64,000 nucleotides of DNA from contig NZ_JACHJQ010000003.1 in assembly GCF_014203735.1 (NCBI RefSeq), forward strand, positions 729,326 through 793,325. The letters are read 5' to 3'. The notes beneath the pieces were generated by a model. The model did not search any database, was not told the DNA's origin, and worked only from the letters and a program-made list of their open reading frames with translations. The DNA is from Actinophytocola algeriensis. GTDB lineage: Bacteria; Actinomycetota; Actinomycetes; Mycobacteriales; Pseudonocardiaceae. Position 1 is the stretch's first letter. Every line of letters begins with the position of its first letter. Below, one piece after another: positions 27,464-36,252 of the stretch. The position numbers and the translations under genes were made by a program.

Positions 27464-28477
27464 TCAAACCGCCAGGGGTGCCGTGCTGTTGCGGACGATC
27501 AGGTCGGTTGCCAGTTCCACCCGCGGGCTGTCCGTCTCTTCCCCGCGGGACAGGCGAAGCAGCATTCGGGCCGCCAGCGTGCCCATCTCCGCCAGTGGTT
27601 GGCGGACCGTCGTCAGTGGAGGAGACGCCCAGCGGGCCTCCGGAAGGTCGTCGAAGCCCACCACGCTCACGTCGTCCGGGACGCGCAGCCCTCGTTGCCG
27701 GAGGCCCTCGTACACGCCGAACGCCATCTGGTCGCTCGACGCGAAGATCGCCGTTGGCGGTTCCGGTAGCGACATCAGCGCGGTCGCGCCTCGGAAACCG
27801 GACTCGTGGTAGAAGTCGCCCGGTTGGATCAGTTCGTCCGATACCGGTAGGCCTGCCGCGTCGAGGGCCGCTCGGTAGCCGTCCAGGCGGGCTCGGCTGC
27901 ACAGGAGGGACGTCGGGCCCGCGATGAAGCCGATGCGGCGGTGGCCCAGGGAAGTCAGGTGCTCTGTCGCGGCTCGACCGCCTGCCCAGTTCGTCGCGCC
28001 GATTGTCGGGACTTCCAGTGCCGGGCCGCCTGCTGGGTCGATCACCACTGCCGGGACGTTCAACCGGCGGAGTTCGGCCTGGTGACCCGGCTGGAGCGTC
28101 GAGGTCACCAGGATGACGCCGTCCGATTTCCTCGCTCGGAGGTTGTCCAGCCACTGGCGGGTGGCGGCGGAGTGGCGGTGGATCGCGCTCACCACCGTGC
28201 CCACCTGGGCCGCGTGGGCAACGTCCTCCACGCCGCGGATGATCTCCACTGCCCACGGGCTGTCCAGGTCGTTGAAGACCAGGTCGACCAGGCCGGCATG
28301 CTCGCCCCGGCGCGAACCCCGGCGTTGGTAGCCGTGTTGGGCCAGTAGCGCTTCGATGCGCGCTCGGGTGGTCGGGGATACGTCTGACCTGCCGTTCAGT
28401 ACCCGCGACACCGTGGGCACCGACACGCCTGCTTCCGCCGCGATGACGTTGATCGTCACCTTGCGTTCTCTTGCCAC
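27464..28477 (-). CDS. LacI-family transcriptional repressor
   Basis: A 337-residue LacI/GalR protein. The HTH is at about residues 7-41 (INVIAAEAGVSVPTVSRVLN) and the periplasmic-binding-like effector domain follows, with typical ATEHLTSLGHRRIGFIAG and FDDLPEARWASPPLTTV. It sits downstream of the two permease genes in the same direction, separated by 43 bases that carry a perfect 15-bp palindrome. Matching palindromes stand before the transporter and the GH3 gene. Inference: it represses the whole sugar locus, including itself, until an oligosaccharide enters, as BxlR does in Streptomyces. Confidence 0.9.
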   Translation of the reverse strand: MARERKVTINVIAAEAGVSVPTVSRVLNGRSDVSPTTRARIEALLAQHGYQRRGSRRGEHAGLVDLVFNDLDSPWAVEIIRGVEDVAHAAQVGTVVSAIHRHSAATRQWLDNLRARKSDGVILVTSTLQPGHQAELRRLNVPAVVIDPAGGPALEVPTIGATNWAGGRAATEHLTSLGHRRIGFIAGPTSLLCSRARLDGYRAALDAAGLPVSDELIQPGDFYHESGFRGATALMSLPEPPTAIFASSDQMAFGVYEGLRQRGLRVPDDVSVVGFDDLPEARWASPPLTTVRQPLAEMGTLAARMLLRLSRGEETDSPRVELATDLIVRNSTAPLAV

Positions 28478-28502
28478 GTCGCACTCCCCGATACCGAAAC
28501 GC

Positions 28503-28517
28503 TCCGAAACTTTCGGA
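28503..28517. promoter_or_regulatory. LacI operator 1
   Basis: TCCGAAA-C-TTTCGGA is a perfect palindrome in the 43-bp gap between the lacI-type gene and the permease gene. An ACCGAAAC half-site lies just downstream. It fits the GAAANTTTC operators known for actinobacterial sugar repressors and would allow autoregulation. Confidence 0.7.
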
Positions 28518-28520
28518 AGT

Positions 28521-29339
28521 CTACTTGCTGCCCATCCCGGCGAGGCCTGCGATCAGCCACCGGCGTGCCACGAGGTACAGGACGAACACCGGCAGCGCGG
28601 TCATCATCACCGCCATCATCATCCCCGGCACGTTGATCTGGAACTCCTGCTTGAAGCTCGTCAGGCTCAGCGTCAACACCCGCATGGACGGGTCCTGCGT
28701 CAGCACCAGCGGGAACAGGAACTGGTTCCACGCCCCGAGCGCCGTGTACGTGCCCACCGCGGCGATCGCGCCCTTCGACATCGGGATGACCAGTTGCCAC
28801 AGGATCCGGAACGGGCCCGCGCCGTCGACCGTCATCGCGTCGTACAGCTCCGCGGACACGTCTCGCAGCGAGCCGACCAGGACCAGGATCACCAGCGGCA
28901 GCCCGAAGGCGACCGTGGGCAGGATGATCGCGGTCAGTGAGTCGTAGAGCTGCATCCGGTTGATGATCAGGTACAGCGGGATGATCGTGGCCTGCGCGGG
29001 GATCGCCATGCCTGCGAGGAAGATCCGGAACATCGTGCTCGAGAACCAGCTCAGTGAGCGGACGATCGCGTAGGCCGCCGGGATCGCCACCAGCAGAGTC
29101 AGCCCCACCGACGCCGCCGTCACGATCACCGTGTTCAGCAGGTAGCGCATGAAGCCGCTGTCCAGGACCTCGGCGACGTTGCTGAGCGTGATCGAACCCG
29201 GGATCGCCAGCGGGCCGCGGTCCAGGAAGCTGTCACGAGTCTGGAGGCTCCACGAGACCATCACGTAGATGGGGACCCCGACGAGCACCAGCCACATCGC
29301 GGACAGGGCGCCCGCGGCGTAGTTCGGTCTGGTCTTCAC
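28521..29339 (-). CDS. Carbohydrate ABC transporter permease (MalG type)
   Basis: A 272-residue inner-membrane protein with about six membrane spans. The GTG start at 29339 overlaps the stop of the other permease gene. The EAA loop for ATPase docking is DAMTVDGAGPFRILWQLVIP. This is the second permease of a CUT1-type importer. No ATPase gene is present, so it presumably shares a global MsiK-like ATPase as in Streptomyces. Confidence 0.9.
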   Translation of the reverse strand: MKTRPNYAAGALSAMWLVLVGVPIYVMVSWSLQTRDSFLDRGPLAIPGSITLSNVAEVLDSGFMRYLLNTVIVTAASVGLTLLVAIPAAYAIVRSLSWFSSTMFRIFLAGMAIPAQATIIPLYLIINRMQLYDSLTAIILPTVAFGLPLVILVLVGSLRDVSAELYDAMTVDGAGPFRILWQLVIPMSKGAIAAVGTYTALGAWNQFLFPLVLTQDPSMRVLTLSLTSFKQEFQINVPGMMMAVMMTALPVFVLYLVARRWLIAGLAGMGSK

Positions 29340-30265
29340 AGGCCCTCCAACGTGCTGCGCATCTTCCCGAAGCCCGAGAACCTGACGATCAGCAGCGAGA
29401 TCGCGGTCGCGACGATGACCAGCACCGACGCGATCGTCGACGCGTAGCCGAACTCGTAGGACCGGAACGACCGGAAGTACATCTCCAGCGGCAGCGTGCG
29501 GGTCGACGCGGCCGGGCCGCCGTTGGTCAGCAGGAAGATGGTCTCGAAGTACGTGAGCGAGCCGACGATCATGATGGTGGACGACGTGATGATCGTGTTC
29601 TTGAGCTGGGGCAGCGTGATGTACCAGAACTGGTGCCAGCCACCCGCGCCGTCGATGTAGGCCGCGTCGTACAGCACCTTCGGGATGTTCCGCGCCGCCG
29701 CCTGGTAGAGCAGCGTGTGGAACGGGATGAACTGCCAGCCCACCACGATCACGATCGCCGTCAGCGCGCCTGACGTGGTGCCGAGGATGTTGCGCAGCGG
29801 CTCGAAACCGCGCCCGATACCCACGTACGGGTCGAACAACCTGTTGTACAGCAACGCGATCGCGGCGGTGGACAGCAGGAGCGGCAGGAAGAACAGCGCC
29901 GACAGCACGGCCCGGTTGCGTTGCGCGCCCGCCGCCCACACGCCGAGCAGGATCGACAGCGGGGTCTGGGTCACCCAGCACAGCCCGGTCAGCAGCAAGG
30001 TGGTCGAGGTGACGTCCCAGATCGCCTCGTTCTCGAACATCCGCACCCAGTTGTCCACGCCGACGAAGCCGGGCGTGCCGATGCCGTTCCAGTCGGTGAA
30101 CGACAGGTACAGCACCAGGACCAGCGGGAACGCCGCGAACAGGCCGAAGAACACCAGCGCGGGCAGCAGGTACAGGGCGTTCGGCCGGTTCACCCGCGCC
30201 TGCCGCCGCCGCGGTGGCGCCGGTGCCGGCCGCACCGGCGCCCGCGACTCCAGGGCGACCGACAT
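29336..30265 (-). CDS. Carbohydrate ABC transporter permease (MalF type)
   Basis: A 309-residue permease; the first ~25 residues are a Pro/Arg-rich cytoplasmic lead, then six spans starting at NALYLLPALVFFGLFAAFPL. The EAA loop reads DAAYIDGAGGWHQFWYITLP. It begins immediately next to the stop of the binding-protein gene, and ends in a four-base overlap with the second permease, so all three are one operon. Confidence 0.9.
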   Translation of the reverse strand: MSVALESRAPVRPAPAPPRRRQARVNRPNALYLLPALVFFGLFAAFPLVLVLYLSFTDWNGIGTPGFVGVDNWVRMFENEAIWDVTSTTLLLTGLCWVTQTPLSILLGVWAAGAQRNRAVLSALFFLPLLLSTAAIALLYNRLFDPYVGIGRGFEPLRNILGTTSGALTAIVIVVGWQFIPFHTLLYQAAARNIPKVLYDAAYIDGAGGWHQFWYITLPQLKNTIITSSTIMIVGSLTYFETIFLLTNGGPAASTRTLPLEMYFRSFRSYEFGYASTIASVLVIVATAISLLIVRFSGFGKMRSTLEGL

Positions 30266-31579
30266 CTACGCCGCGTCCTCGTTGGCCTTGACGAACCCGG
30301 CGGCGTCCATCTGGCCGAGGAACACCTTCGCCAGCGCGTCCAGCATCGGCTGTGCCTGCGCGCGCTCGATCGCCTGGTCCCACGACAGCTGGAACGTCGG
30401 CGCCTGGTTGACCATGTCGTAGACGACCTTGGCGAACGCCGGGTCCGCGGCGTTGTCCATCCTGGACTCGAGCCCGGACACCGCGGGCACGTCGCCCGCC
30501 TTCAGCCACTGGTCGACGTACGCGTCCGAGGACATCTCCTGCTTCAGGAACTCGATGGCGTGCTCGACGTGCGCGGAGTCCTTGCTGACCGAGAAGTAGT
30601 TGGTGGGGTTGCCGACGATCGCCTTCGGGTCGCCGACGCCGCCCTCGACGATCGGGAACGGGATGAAGCCTTGGTCGTTCTTCGCGTACTCCGGCTGGTC
30701 GTTGACCTGGTTCGTGTACTCCCACGAACCCATGAGGTGCATGGCTGCCTGGCCCTGCGCGATCAGGTTCGACGCGCCGGCGCCGTCCCACCGCACGGAC
30801 GCGTAGCTGTCGCCGAAGCCGCCGCGGTCGACCAGCTGGCGGATCATGTCGATGGACGTGGAGATCGCCGGGTCGCGCCACGCGTCCTTCTTGCCCGCGG
30901 CGATGCGGTTGAACACCTCGGCGCCGCCGATCCGGTCGACCAGGTACTCCGGCCACACCAGCTCGGTCCACGCGTCACCGCCCGCCAGCGCGAACGGGAT
31001 GATCCCGTTGGACGTGAACCGGTCGACCGCCGCCATCAGGTCGGTCCACGTCCTCGGTGGCTGGACACCGTGGTCGTTGAAGACCTTCTTGTTGAAGAAC
31101 AGGATGATCGGCTGCATGCCACGCGCGGGCACGCCGTAGTACTTGCCGTCGATCTGGCCCGCGTCGAGGACCGACGGGAGGAAGCTGTCCTTCCACGCCG
31201 TGTCCTTCTCGAAGTACGGGGTCAGGTCGACCAGGAGGTTGTCCCGCGCGTACGTGCGGATGCTGCCGCCGCCCCAGTTGTAGAACACGTCCGGCTTGCT
31301 CGAGCTGCCCATGGAGACGTGCAGCTTGTCGGTGTACCCGTCGTTGGGGGACGCGACGATCCGCGCCTTCGCGTCGGAGTTCTTGTTGAACCGGTCGACG
31401 GCGCCCTCGTGCGCCACGTTCTGGGCCTCCTCCTGGAGAACCCACACCTGGAACGTGCCGCCGCCCCCGCCGCTGGAGGTGGCGTCGGTGCCGCACGCGC
31501 TGGTGCCGAGGACGCTCGCGCCGACACCGGCGCCGAGGAGGCCCAAGAAGGATCGTCTGGGTAGCCGCTGGGAAACCAT
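30266..31579 (-). CDS. Sugar-binding lipoprotein of the ABC importer
   Basis: A 437-residue family 1 solute-binding protein. The signal region has a twin-arginine motif RRSFLGLLG and a lipobox ending GTSAC, so it is likely exported by Tat and lipid-anchored outside the membrane. The mature part has the usual extracellular sugar-binding pattern (FQVWVLQEEAQN, GKYYGVPARGMQPIILFFNK). It is the first gene of the transporter operon and a LacI-type palindrome lies about 70-80 bases upstream of its start. Confidence 0.9.
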   Translation of the reverse strand: MVSQRLPRRSFLGLLGAGVGASVLGTSACGTDATSSGGGGGTFQVWVLQEEAQNVAHEGAVDRFNKNSDAKARIVASPNDGYTDKLHVSMGSSSKPDVFYNWGGGSIRTYARDNLLVDLTPYFEKDTAWKDSFLPSVLDAGQIDGKYYGVPARGMQPIILFFNKKVFNDHGVQPPRTWTDLMAAVDRFTSNGIIPFALAGGDAWTELVWPEYLVDRIGGAEVFNRIAAGKKDAWRDPAISTSIDMIRQLVDRGGFGDSYASVRWDGAGASNLIAQGQAAMHLMGSWEYTNQVNDQPEYAKNDQGFIPFPIVEGGVGDPKAIVGNPTNYFSVSKDSAHVEHAIEFLKQEMSSDAYVDQWLKAGDVPAVSGLESRMDNAADPAFAKVVYDMVNQAPTFQLSWDQAIERAQAQPMLDALAKVFLGQMDAAGFVKANEDAA

Positions 31580-31646
31580 GGGCGCGCCTTTCAGGAATGG
31601 CCCGCGCGCCGAGGCGGACAGCAGCTCGCCCCAGCGCGATCAACCT

Positions 31647-31661
31647 GCCGTAAGTTTCGGA
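31647..31661. promoter_or_regulatory. LacI operator 2 (transporter promoter)
   Basis: Read on the minus strand, TCCGAAACTTACGGC matches operator 1 at 13 of 15 positions. It lies in the 216-bp gap between the divergent transporter and glycosidase genes, on the transporter side. Confidence 0.55.
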
Positions 31662-31769
31662 ATCCATCCGGTAGTTGGACGGAGATTACGACGCTCGTCA
31701 CAGCGAGGTCAATCCCTTGCTACCGGTACATGTCGCGGTTAGCTTGAGATTCTGCCGGTTCTTGCCGGT

Positions 31770-31780
31770 CGAAACTTTCG
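31770..31780. promoter_or_regulatory. LacI operator 3 (glycosidase promoter)
   Basis: CGAAACTTTCG is a perfect 11-bp palindrome and is the core of operator 1. It ends 15 bases before the chosen GH3 start, where a bound repressor would block transcription start or elongation. Confidence 0.65.
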
Positions 31781-31795
31781 GGAATGGAGTGCGCG

Positions 31796-34009
31796 ATGCC
31801 CGACGAGCCGTGGCGGGATCCGGCGCGGTCGGTCGATGAGCGGGTCGCCGACCTGGTCGATCGGATGACGCTGCGCGAGAAGCTGGGCCAGTTGTACGGG
31901 GTGTGGCTCGGACAGTCCACTTCGGAGGAACAGGTGGCGCCGTTCCAGCACGAGCTGGTGGACGACGACCTCGACTGGCCCGAGCTGATCAAGAACGGAC
32001 TGGGGCAGCTGACCCGGCCTTTCGGAACCGCGCCGATCGAGCCGGCCGCGGGCGCCGAACGGGTCGCGCGGCTGCAGGAGGAGGTCATGGCGGCGGGACG
32101 CTTCGGCATCCCCGCCGTCGTGCACGAGGAGTGCCTTTCGGGGCTGATGGCCCACGGCGCGACGATCTACCCCACCGCGCTCGCGTGGGGTGCCGCGTGG
32201 CATCCGGCGCTGGTCGAGGAGATGGCGGCGACCGTCGGCGCGACCATGCGGGAAATCGGTGTGCACCAAGGGCTCGCGCCCGTGCTCGACGTGACCCGGG
32301 ACGTGCGCTGGGGCCGCACCGAGGAGTCCATCGGCGAGGACCCGCACCTGGTCGCGGCCATCGGCACGGCGTACGTGCGCGGCATGCGGTCGGCCGGGAT
32401 CATGCCGACGCTCAAGCACTTCGTGGGGTACTCGGCCTCGCGGGGCGCCCGCAACTTCGCGCCGGTCGCGGCAGGCCCGCGCGAGGTCGCGGACGTCCTG
32501 CTGCCGCCGTTCCTCGCGGCGCTGAAGGCGGGCGCGGAGTCGGTCATGCACTCCTACGCCGACGTCGACGGCGTGCCGCCCGTCGCGGACCACGCGCTGC
32601 TCACCGGCTTGCTGCGGGAGCACTGGGGGTTCGAAGGGACGGTCGTCTCGGACTACTTCGGCGTCACGTTCATCGAGAAGCAGCACCACCTCGCGGCCGA
32701 TGCCGGTGGCGCGGCGGCACTCGCGCTCGCCGCGGGCGTGGACGTGGAGCTGCCGCAGGTCAGGTGTTTCGGCACGCCGTTGCTGGACGCGGTGCTCGCG
32801 GGGGACGTGCCGGAGTCGCTGGTGGACCTCGCGGTGACCCGGGTGCTGCGGCAGAAGTGCGTGCTCGGCATGCTCGACCCCGGCTGGCGGCCGGCCCGGC
32901 CGTCTGTGCCCTCCACAGTGGACCTTGATCCACCGGAAGGGCGCGCCCTCGCGCGGAAGGTCGCCGAGGAGTCCGTCGTCCTGCTGGCGAACGACGGGGT
33001 GCTGCCGCTGCGCGACGGCGTCAAGGTCGCGCTCGTCGGCAGGCAGGCGGACACGGACGCGGCGATGCTCGGCTGCTACACGTTCCCGCGCCACATCCCG
33101 ACCGCGCCGGAAGGTGTCGCGATCCCGACGCTGCGCTCGGTGCTGCCGCACGACGTGTACGTGCCGGACGGCGAGGACGCGGTCGCGGCGGCACGGGACG
33201 CCGACGTGTGCGTGGTGGCGCTCGGCGACGAGTCCGGGTTGTTCGGACGCGGCACGTCCGGTGAGGGCACCGACGCCTCTGACCTGCGGGTACCGGGCCA
33301 CGAGCTGCTGGAGGCGGTGCTGGGGACGGGCACGCCGGTCGTGCTGGTGCTGCTGACCGGGCGGCCGTACGCGCTCGGCTCGTACGCCGACCGGTGCGCC
33401 GCGATCGTGCAGGCGTTCTTCCCCGGCGAGGAAGGCGGGCCCGCGATGGCGGGTGTGCTGACCGGCGCGGTCCAGCCGTCCGGCCGCCTGCCGGTGAGCG
33501 TGCCCGCGGACCCGTTCGCGTCACCGTCGCCGTACCTCGGGGCGCCGCTGGCGCGGGTCAACGGCAGCAGCTCGGTCGACCCGACGCCTGCCTTCCCGTT
33601 CGGGCACGGGCTGTCGTACACGAGTTTCGAGTGGACGGACGTGACGAGTGACGGGCTGACCGCCGCGGTGACCGTGACCAACACCGGTGCCCGGGACGGC
33701 GCCGAGGTGGTGCAGCTGTACCTGCACGACCCCGTCGCGCAGGTCGTCCAGCCGGTGCAGCGGCTGCTCGGGTTCGCGAAGGTGTGGCTGGCGCCGGGCG
33801 AGTCGCGGCGCGTCGAGTTCGCGGTGCCACCGGAGGCGACCGCGTTCACCGGTCTCGCGGGGAAGCGGATCGTGGAGCCGGGTGACGTCGAGTTGTGGCT
33901 GGCCGCGTCGAGCGCGGACGTGCGGCAGGTGCTGCCCGCACGCGTCGAGGGTCCGGTTCGTGAGATAAGCCCGGGCGAGGAGTGTGACACACGCGTTACG
34001 GTGAGTTGA
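31796..34009 (+). CDS. Glycoside hydrolase family 3 (beta-glucosidase/beta-xylosidase)
   Basis: The ATG at 31796 has GGAG six bases ahead and is preferred over the ATG at 31784. The 737-residue protein has the GH3 TIM barrel (GEDPHLVAAIGTAYVRG, LKHFVGYSASRG), the nucleophile motif VVSDYFGV with D286, the alpha/beta sandwich domain (LLANDGVLPL) and a C-terminal fibronectin III-like domain (VTVTNTGARDGAEVVQLYL). No signal peptide is visible, so it acts in the cytoplasm on imported oligosaccharides. It starts a three-gene run, divergent from the importer. Substrate likely xylo- or gluco-oligosaccharide by analogy to bxl loci. Confidence 0.9.
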   Translation: MPDEPWRDPARSVDERVADLVDRMTLREKLGQLYGVWLGQSTSEEQVAPFQHELVDDDLDWPELIKNGLGQLTRPFGTAPIEPAAGAERVARLQEEVMAAGRFGIPAVVHEECLSGLMAHGATIYPTALAWGAAWHPALVEEMAATVGATMREIGVHQGLAPVLDVTRDVRWGRTEESIGEDPHLVAAIGTAYVRGMRSAGIMPTLKHFVGYSASRGARNFAPVAAGPREVADVLLPPFLAALKAGAESVMHSYADVDGVPPVADHALLTGLLREHWGFEGTVVSDYFGVTFIEKQHHLAADAGGAAALALAAGVDVELPQVRCFGTPLLDAVLAGDVPESLVDLAVTRVLRQKCVLGMLDPGWRPARPSVPSTVDLDPPEGRALARKVAEESVVLLANDGVLPLRDGVKVALVGRQADTDAAMLGCYTFPRHIPTAPEGVAIPTLRSVLPHDVYVPDGEDAVAAARDADVCVVALGDESGLFGRGTSGEGTDASDLRVPGHELLEAVLGTGTPVVLVLLTGRPYALGSYADRCAAIVQAFFPGEEGGPAMAGVLTGAVQPSGRLPVSVPADPFASPSPYLGAPLARVNGSSSVDPTPAFPFGHGLSYTSFEWTDVTSDGLTAAVTVTNTGARDGAEVVQLYLHDPVAQVVQPVQRLLGFAKVWLAPGESRRVEFAVPPEATAFTGLAGKRIVEPGDVELWLAASSADVRQVLPARVEGPVREISPGEECDTRVTVS

Positions 34010-35073
34010 TGGACCTGTCGTGCGCGATCGTGGGAACCGGGGTGATCGCCGGGTTCCACGCGGAGGCACTGGCCGGACGGGCGCGGATCGTCGCGGCCAC
34101 CGACATCGACGCCGCCGCGCTCGACGCGTACGCGTCGAAGTGGTCGGTGCCCTCGGTGTACCCGACCCTGGACGAGCTGCTCGACCACGAGAAACCGGAC
34201 CTCGTCACGCTGTGCACCCCACCGGGACTGCACGCGCCGCAAGCGATTGCGTGCCTGTCCCGCGGGGTGTCGGTGCTGTGCGAGAAGCCACCGGTGCTGA
34301 GCCTCGCCGAACTGGACGCGATCGAGGCGGCGACGGGCGACGCGTTCTTCGCGACCGTGTTCCAGCACCGGTTCGGCAGCGGCGCCGCACGCCTGCGCGG
34401 CCTGATCGGCGACCCGCGGCTGGGCCGCCCGACCACGGCCGTGTGTCACACGCTGTGGTTCCGCCCGGACGAGTACTTCGCGGTGCCGTGGCGCGGGAAG
34501 TGGGAGATCGAGGGCGGCGGCCCGACGATGGGGCACGGGATCCACCAGTTCGACCTGCTGCTGTCGGTGCTCGGCGAGTGGACATCGGTGGTGGCGGTGG
34601 CGGCCCGCCAGGCCAAGCCGACCGCGACCGAGGACCTGTCGGCCGCGATCGTGACGTTCGCGAACGGCGCGGTGGCCACCGTCGTGAACAGCGTCGTGTC
34701 GCCGAGGGAGCAGAGCTACCTGCGGTTCGACTTCGAACACGCGACGGTCGAACTGGACCACGTGTACGGCTACGCGGACCACAACTGGCGGGTCACGGCC
34801 GCACCGGGCCACGAGACGGAGATCGCGTCGGCGTGGGCGGCAGGTCCGTCGGGCGTGGCGAGCGGGCACAAGGCCCAGTTCGCGGCGGTACTGGACGCGC
34901 TCTCCTCCGGTACGGCACCACCGGTGACCCTGCGGGACACGAGGCTGACGGTGGAACTGATCGCCGCGATCTACGCGTCGGCGTTCACCGGCGCGAGCGT
35001 GCGGCGGGGCGAGCTGACCACGGATTCGCCGTTCTACCACCGGATGGACGGGACGGGCGCACCGTGGAACTGA
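34009..35073 (+). CDS. Gfo/Idh/MocA-family oxidoreductase
   Basis: A 354-residue NAD(P)-dependent dehydrogenase whose ATG shares a base with the GH3 stop (TGATG). The Rossmann motif is IVGTGVIAGFHAEAL and the family's EKPP lysine motif is at residues 92-95. The C-terminal half is the usual open-faced sheet domain (GGGPTMGHGIHQFDLLLSVL). It probably oxidises a sugar or sugar derivative freed by the glycosidase. Exact substrate unknown. Confidence 0.88.
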   Translation: MDLSCAIVGTGVIAGFHAEALAGRARIVAATDIDAAALDAYASKWSVPSVYPTLDELLDHEKPDLVTLCTPPGLHAPQAIACLSRGVSVLCEKPPVLSLAELDAIEAATGDAFFATVFQHRFGSGAARLRGLIGDPRLGRPTTAVCHTLWFRPDEYFAVPWRGKWEIEGGGPTMGHGIHQFDLLLSVLGEWTSVVAVAARQAKPTATEDLSAAIVTFANGAVATVVNSVVSPREQSYLRFDFEHATVELDHVYGYADHNWRVTAAPGHETEIASAWAAGPSGVASGHKAQFAAVLDALSSGTAPPVTLRDTRLTVELIAAIYASAFTGASVRRGELTTDSPFYHRMDGTGAPWN

Positions 35074-35924
35074 CCGACGACGGGGCCGCGCTACTGGTCG
35101 CACACGATGGCGTCTCGCTGTGCCGGTACGTGTACCGGCCATCGGAACCGCGGGTGGAGTCGCCGAGACCGTACTTCCACCCGGTGCGCACGCTGACCGG
35201 CGACGTCGTGTCGATCTATCGCCCGCACGACCACGTGTGGCACAAGGGCATCTCGTGGTCCCTGCCGCACGTGGGCCCGCAGAACTTCTGGGGCGGCCCG
35301 ACTTTCGTGCGGGACAAGGGTTACGTGCAGCTGGACAACAACGGCACGCAGGCACACCGCGGCCTGACCGTCGACGACGGCACGGTCACGCAGGAGCTGG
35401 ACTGGCTGGCCGCCGACGGTTCCCGGTGGTTCCGCGAGGAACGCGTCCTGCGCTGGTCCATTGTGGACGGTGGCTGGGTGCTGGTGTTCACGACGGCCAT
35501 GACGAACGTGACCGATGCGGTGATCCCGATCGGCAGCCCGACCACCGCGGGCCGCCCGAACGCCGGTTACGGCGGCCTGATGTGGCGCGGCCCGCGCTCG
35601 TTCACGGACGGCGAGGTCCTGCTGCCGACGGGCACTGGCGGCGACGAGCTGATGGGGAGCCGGTCGCCGTGGCTGGCGTTCCGCGGCCGCCACGACGGGC
35701 ACGGCCGCACGTCGACACTGGTGTTCGTGGACGCGCCGAAGAACCAGGGCCACCCGGTGATGTGGTTCGTGCGGTCGTTGCCGTTCGCATGCGTGTGCCC
35801 GGCACCGTTCTTCGCGGCGGAGGTGCCGGTCGAGCCAGGCGAGGCGCTGCGGCTGTCGTACGCGGTCGCGGTGGCGGACGGCGCACCGCATCCGGAGCAG
35901 CTGGTGTCACAGGTCAGCTGGTGA
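35064..35924 (+). CDS. PmoA-like (DUF6807) protein
   Basis: The GTG start overlaps the dehydrogenase gene by ten bases. The 286-residue protein has the PmoA-like pattern RPYFHPVRTLTGDVVS, HDHVWHKGISWS and NFWGG, close to those of proteins annotated 'methane oxygenase PmoA', a name given by weak similarity. Such genes usually sit beside Gfo/Idh/MocA dehydrogenases and glycosidases in sugar loci. A role in carbohydrate metabolism is inferred; methane oxidation is not implied. No membrane spans are seen. Confidence 0.8.
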   Translation: MELTDDGAALLVAHDGVSLCRYVYRPSEPRVESPRPYFHPVRTLTGDVVSIYRPHDHVWHKGISWSLPHVGPQNFWGGPTFVRDKGYVQLDNNGTQAHRGLTVDDGTVTQELDWLAADGSRWFREERVLRWSIVDGGWVLVFTTAMTNVTDAVIPIGSPTTAGRPNAGYGGLMWRGPRSFTDGEVLLPTGTGGDELMGSRSPWLAFRGRHDGHGRTSTLVFVDAPKNQGHPVMWFVRSLPFACVCPAPFFAAEVPVEPGEALRLSYAVAVADGAPHPEQLVSQVSW

Positions 35925-35970
35925 CACCCAATGCCCTGAAAGACGACGCTGTCGAGACAACTGCGATGCC

Positions 35971-36108
35971 ACGAAGGGGACCTTCGTAACACCCGCTGCG
36001 ATGAAGGACCCCTTCGTTGCGCTCACCGTGATGAAGGACCCCTTCGTAACGCCCGGTGTGACGAAGGGGCCCTTCATGACATCGGGCCACGTCCTGAAAG
36101 CGCCTTTC
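35971..36108. repeat. Array of palindromes at 30-bp period
   Basis: Four 17-base near-palindromes begin at 35971, 36001, 36031 and 36061, exactly 30 bp apart: ACGAAGGGGACCTTCGT, ATGAAGGACCCCTTCGT twice, and ACGAAGGGGCCCTTCAT. A fifth, GAAAG-CGC-CTTTC, follows at 36096-36108, near the next 30-bp step. The rest of 35925-36252 has no gene; a GC hairpin lies at 36192-36220. The array is between convergent genes and could end both transcripts or bind a protein. Confidence 0.75.
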
Positions 36109-36252
36109 ACGGCACGAAGGCCAACCGAGCACGGGGCAGACCCGCACCCAACCGCAGCCAAACAACGAACCCCAAGCCATCCCAGAGACCTGCCCCTCCG
36201 GCGAGGAGCCCCCGGAGGGCAACCCACCCGCCAAAGACACCCCGAAAGCGTC

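Noticed and set aside
35971-36077. CRISPR-like appearance of evenly spaced repeats
   Set aside because: The repeats are 17-bp palindromes with only 13-bp spacers, there are no cas genes, and the spacers resemble each other.
35907-36227. 106-codon minus-strand frame reading repeated TKGSFI-type units
   Set aside because: The repetition is only the translation of the 30-bp palindrome array; there is no ribosome site and the start is arbitrary.
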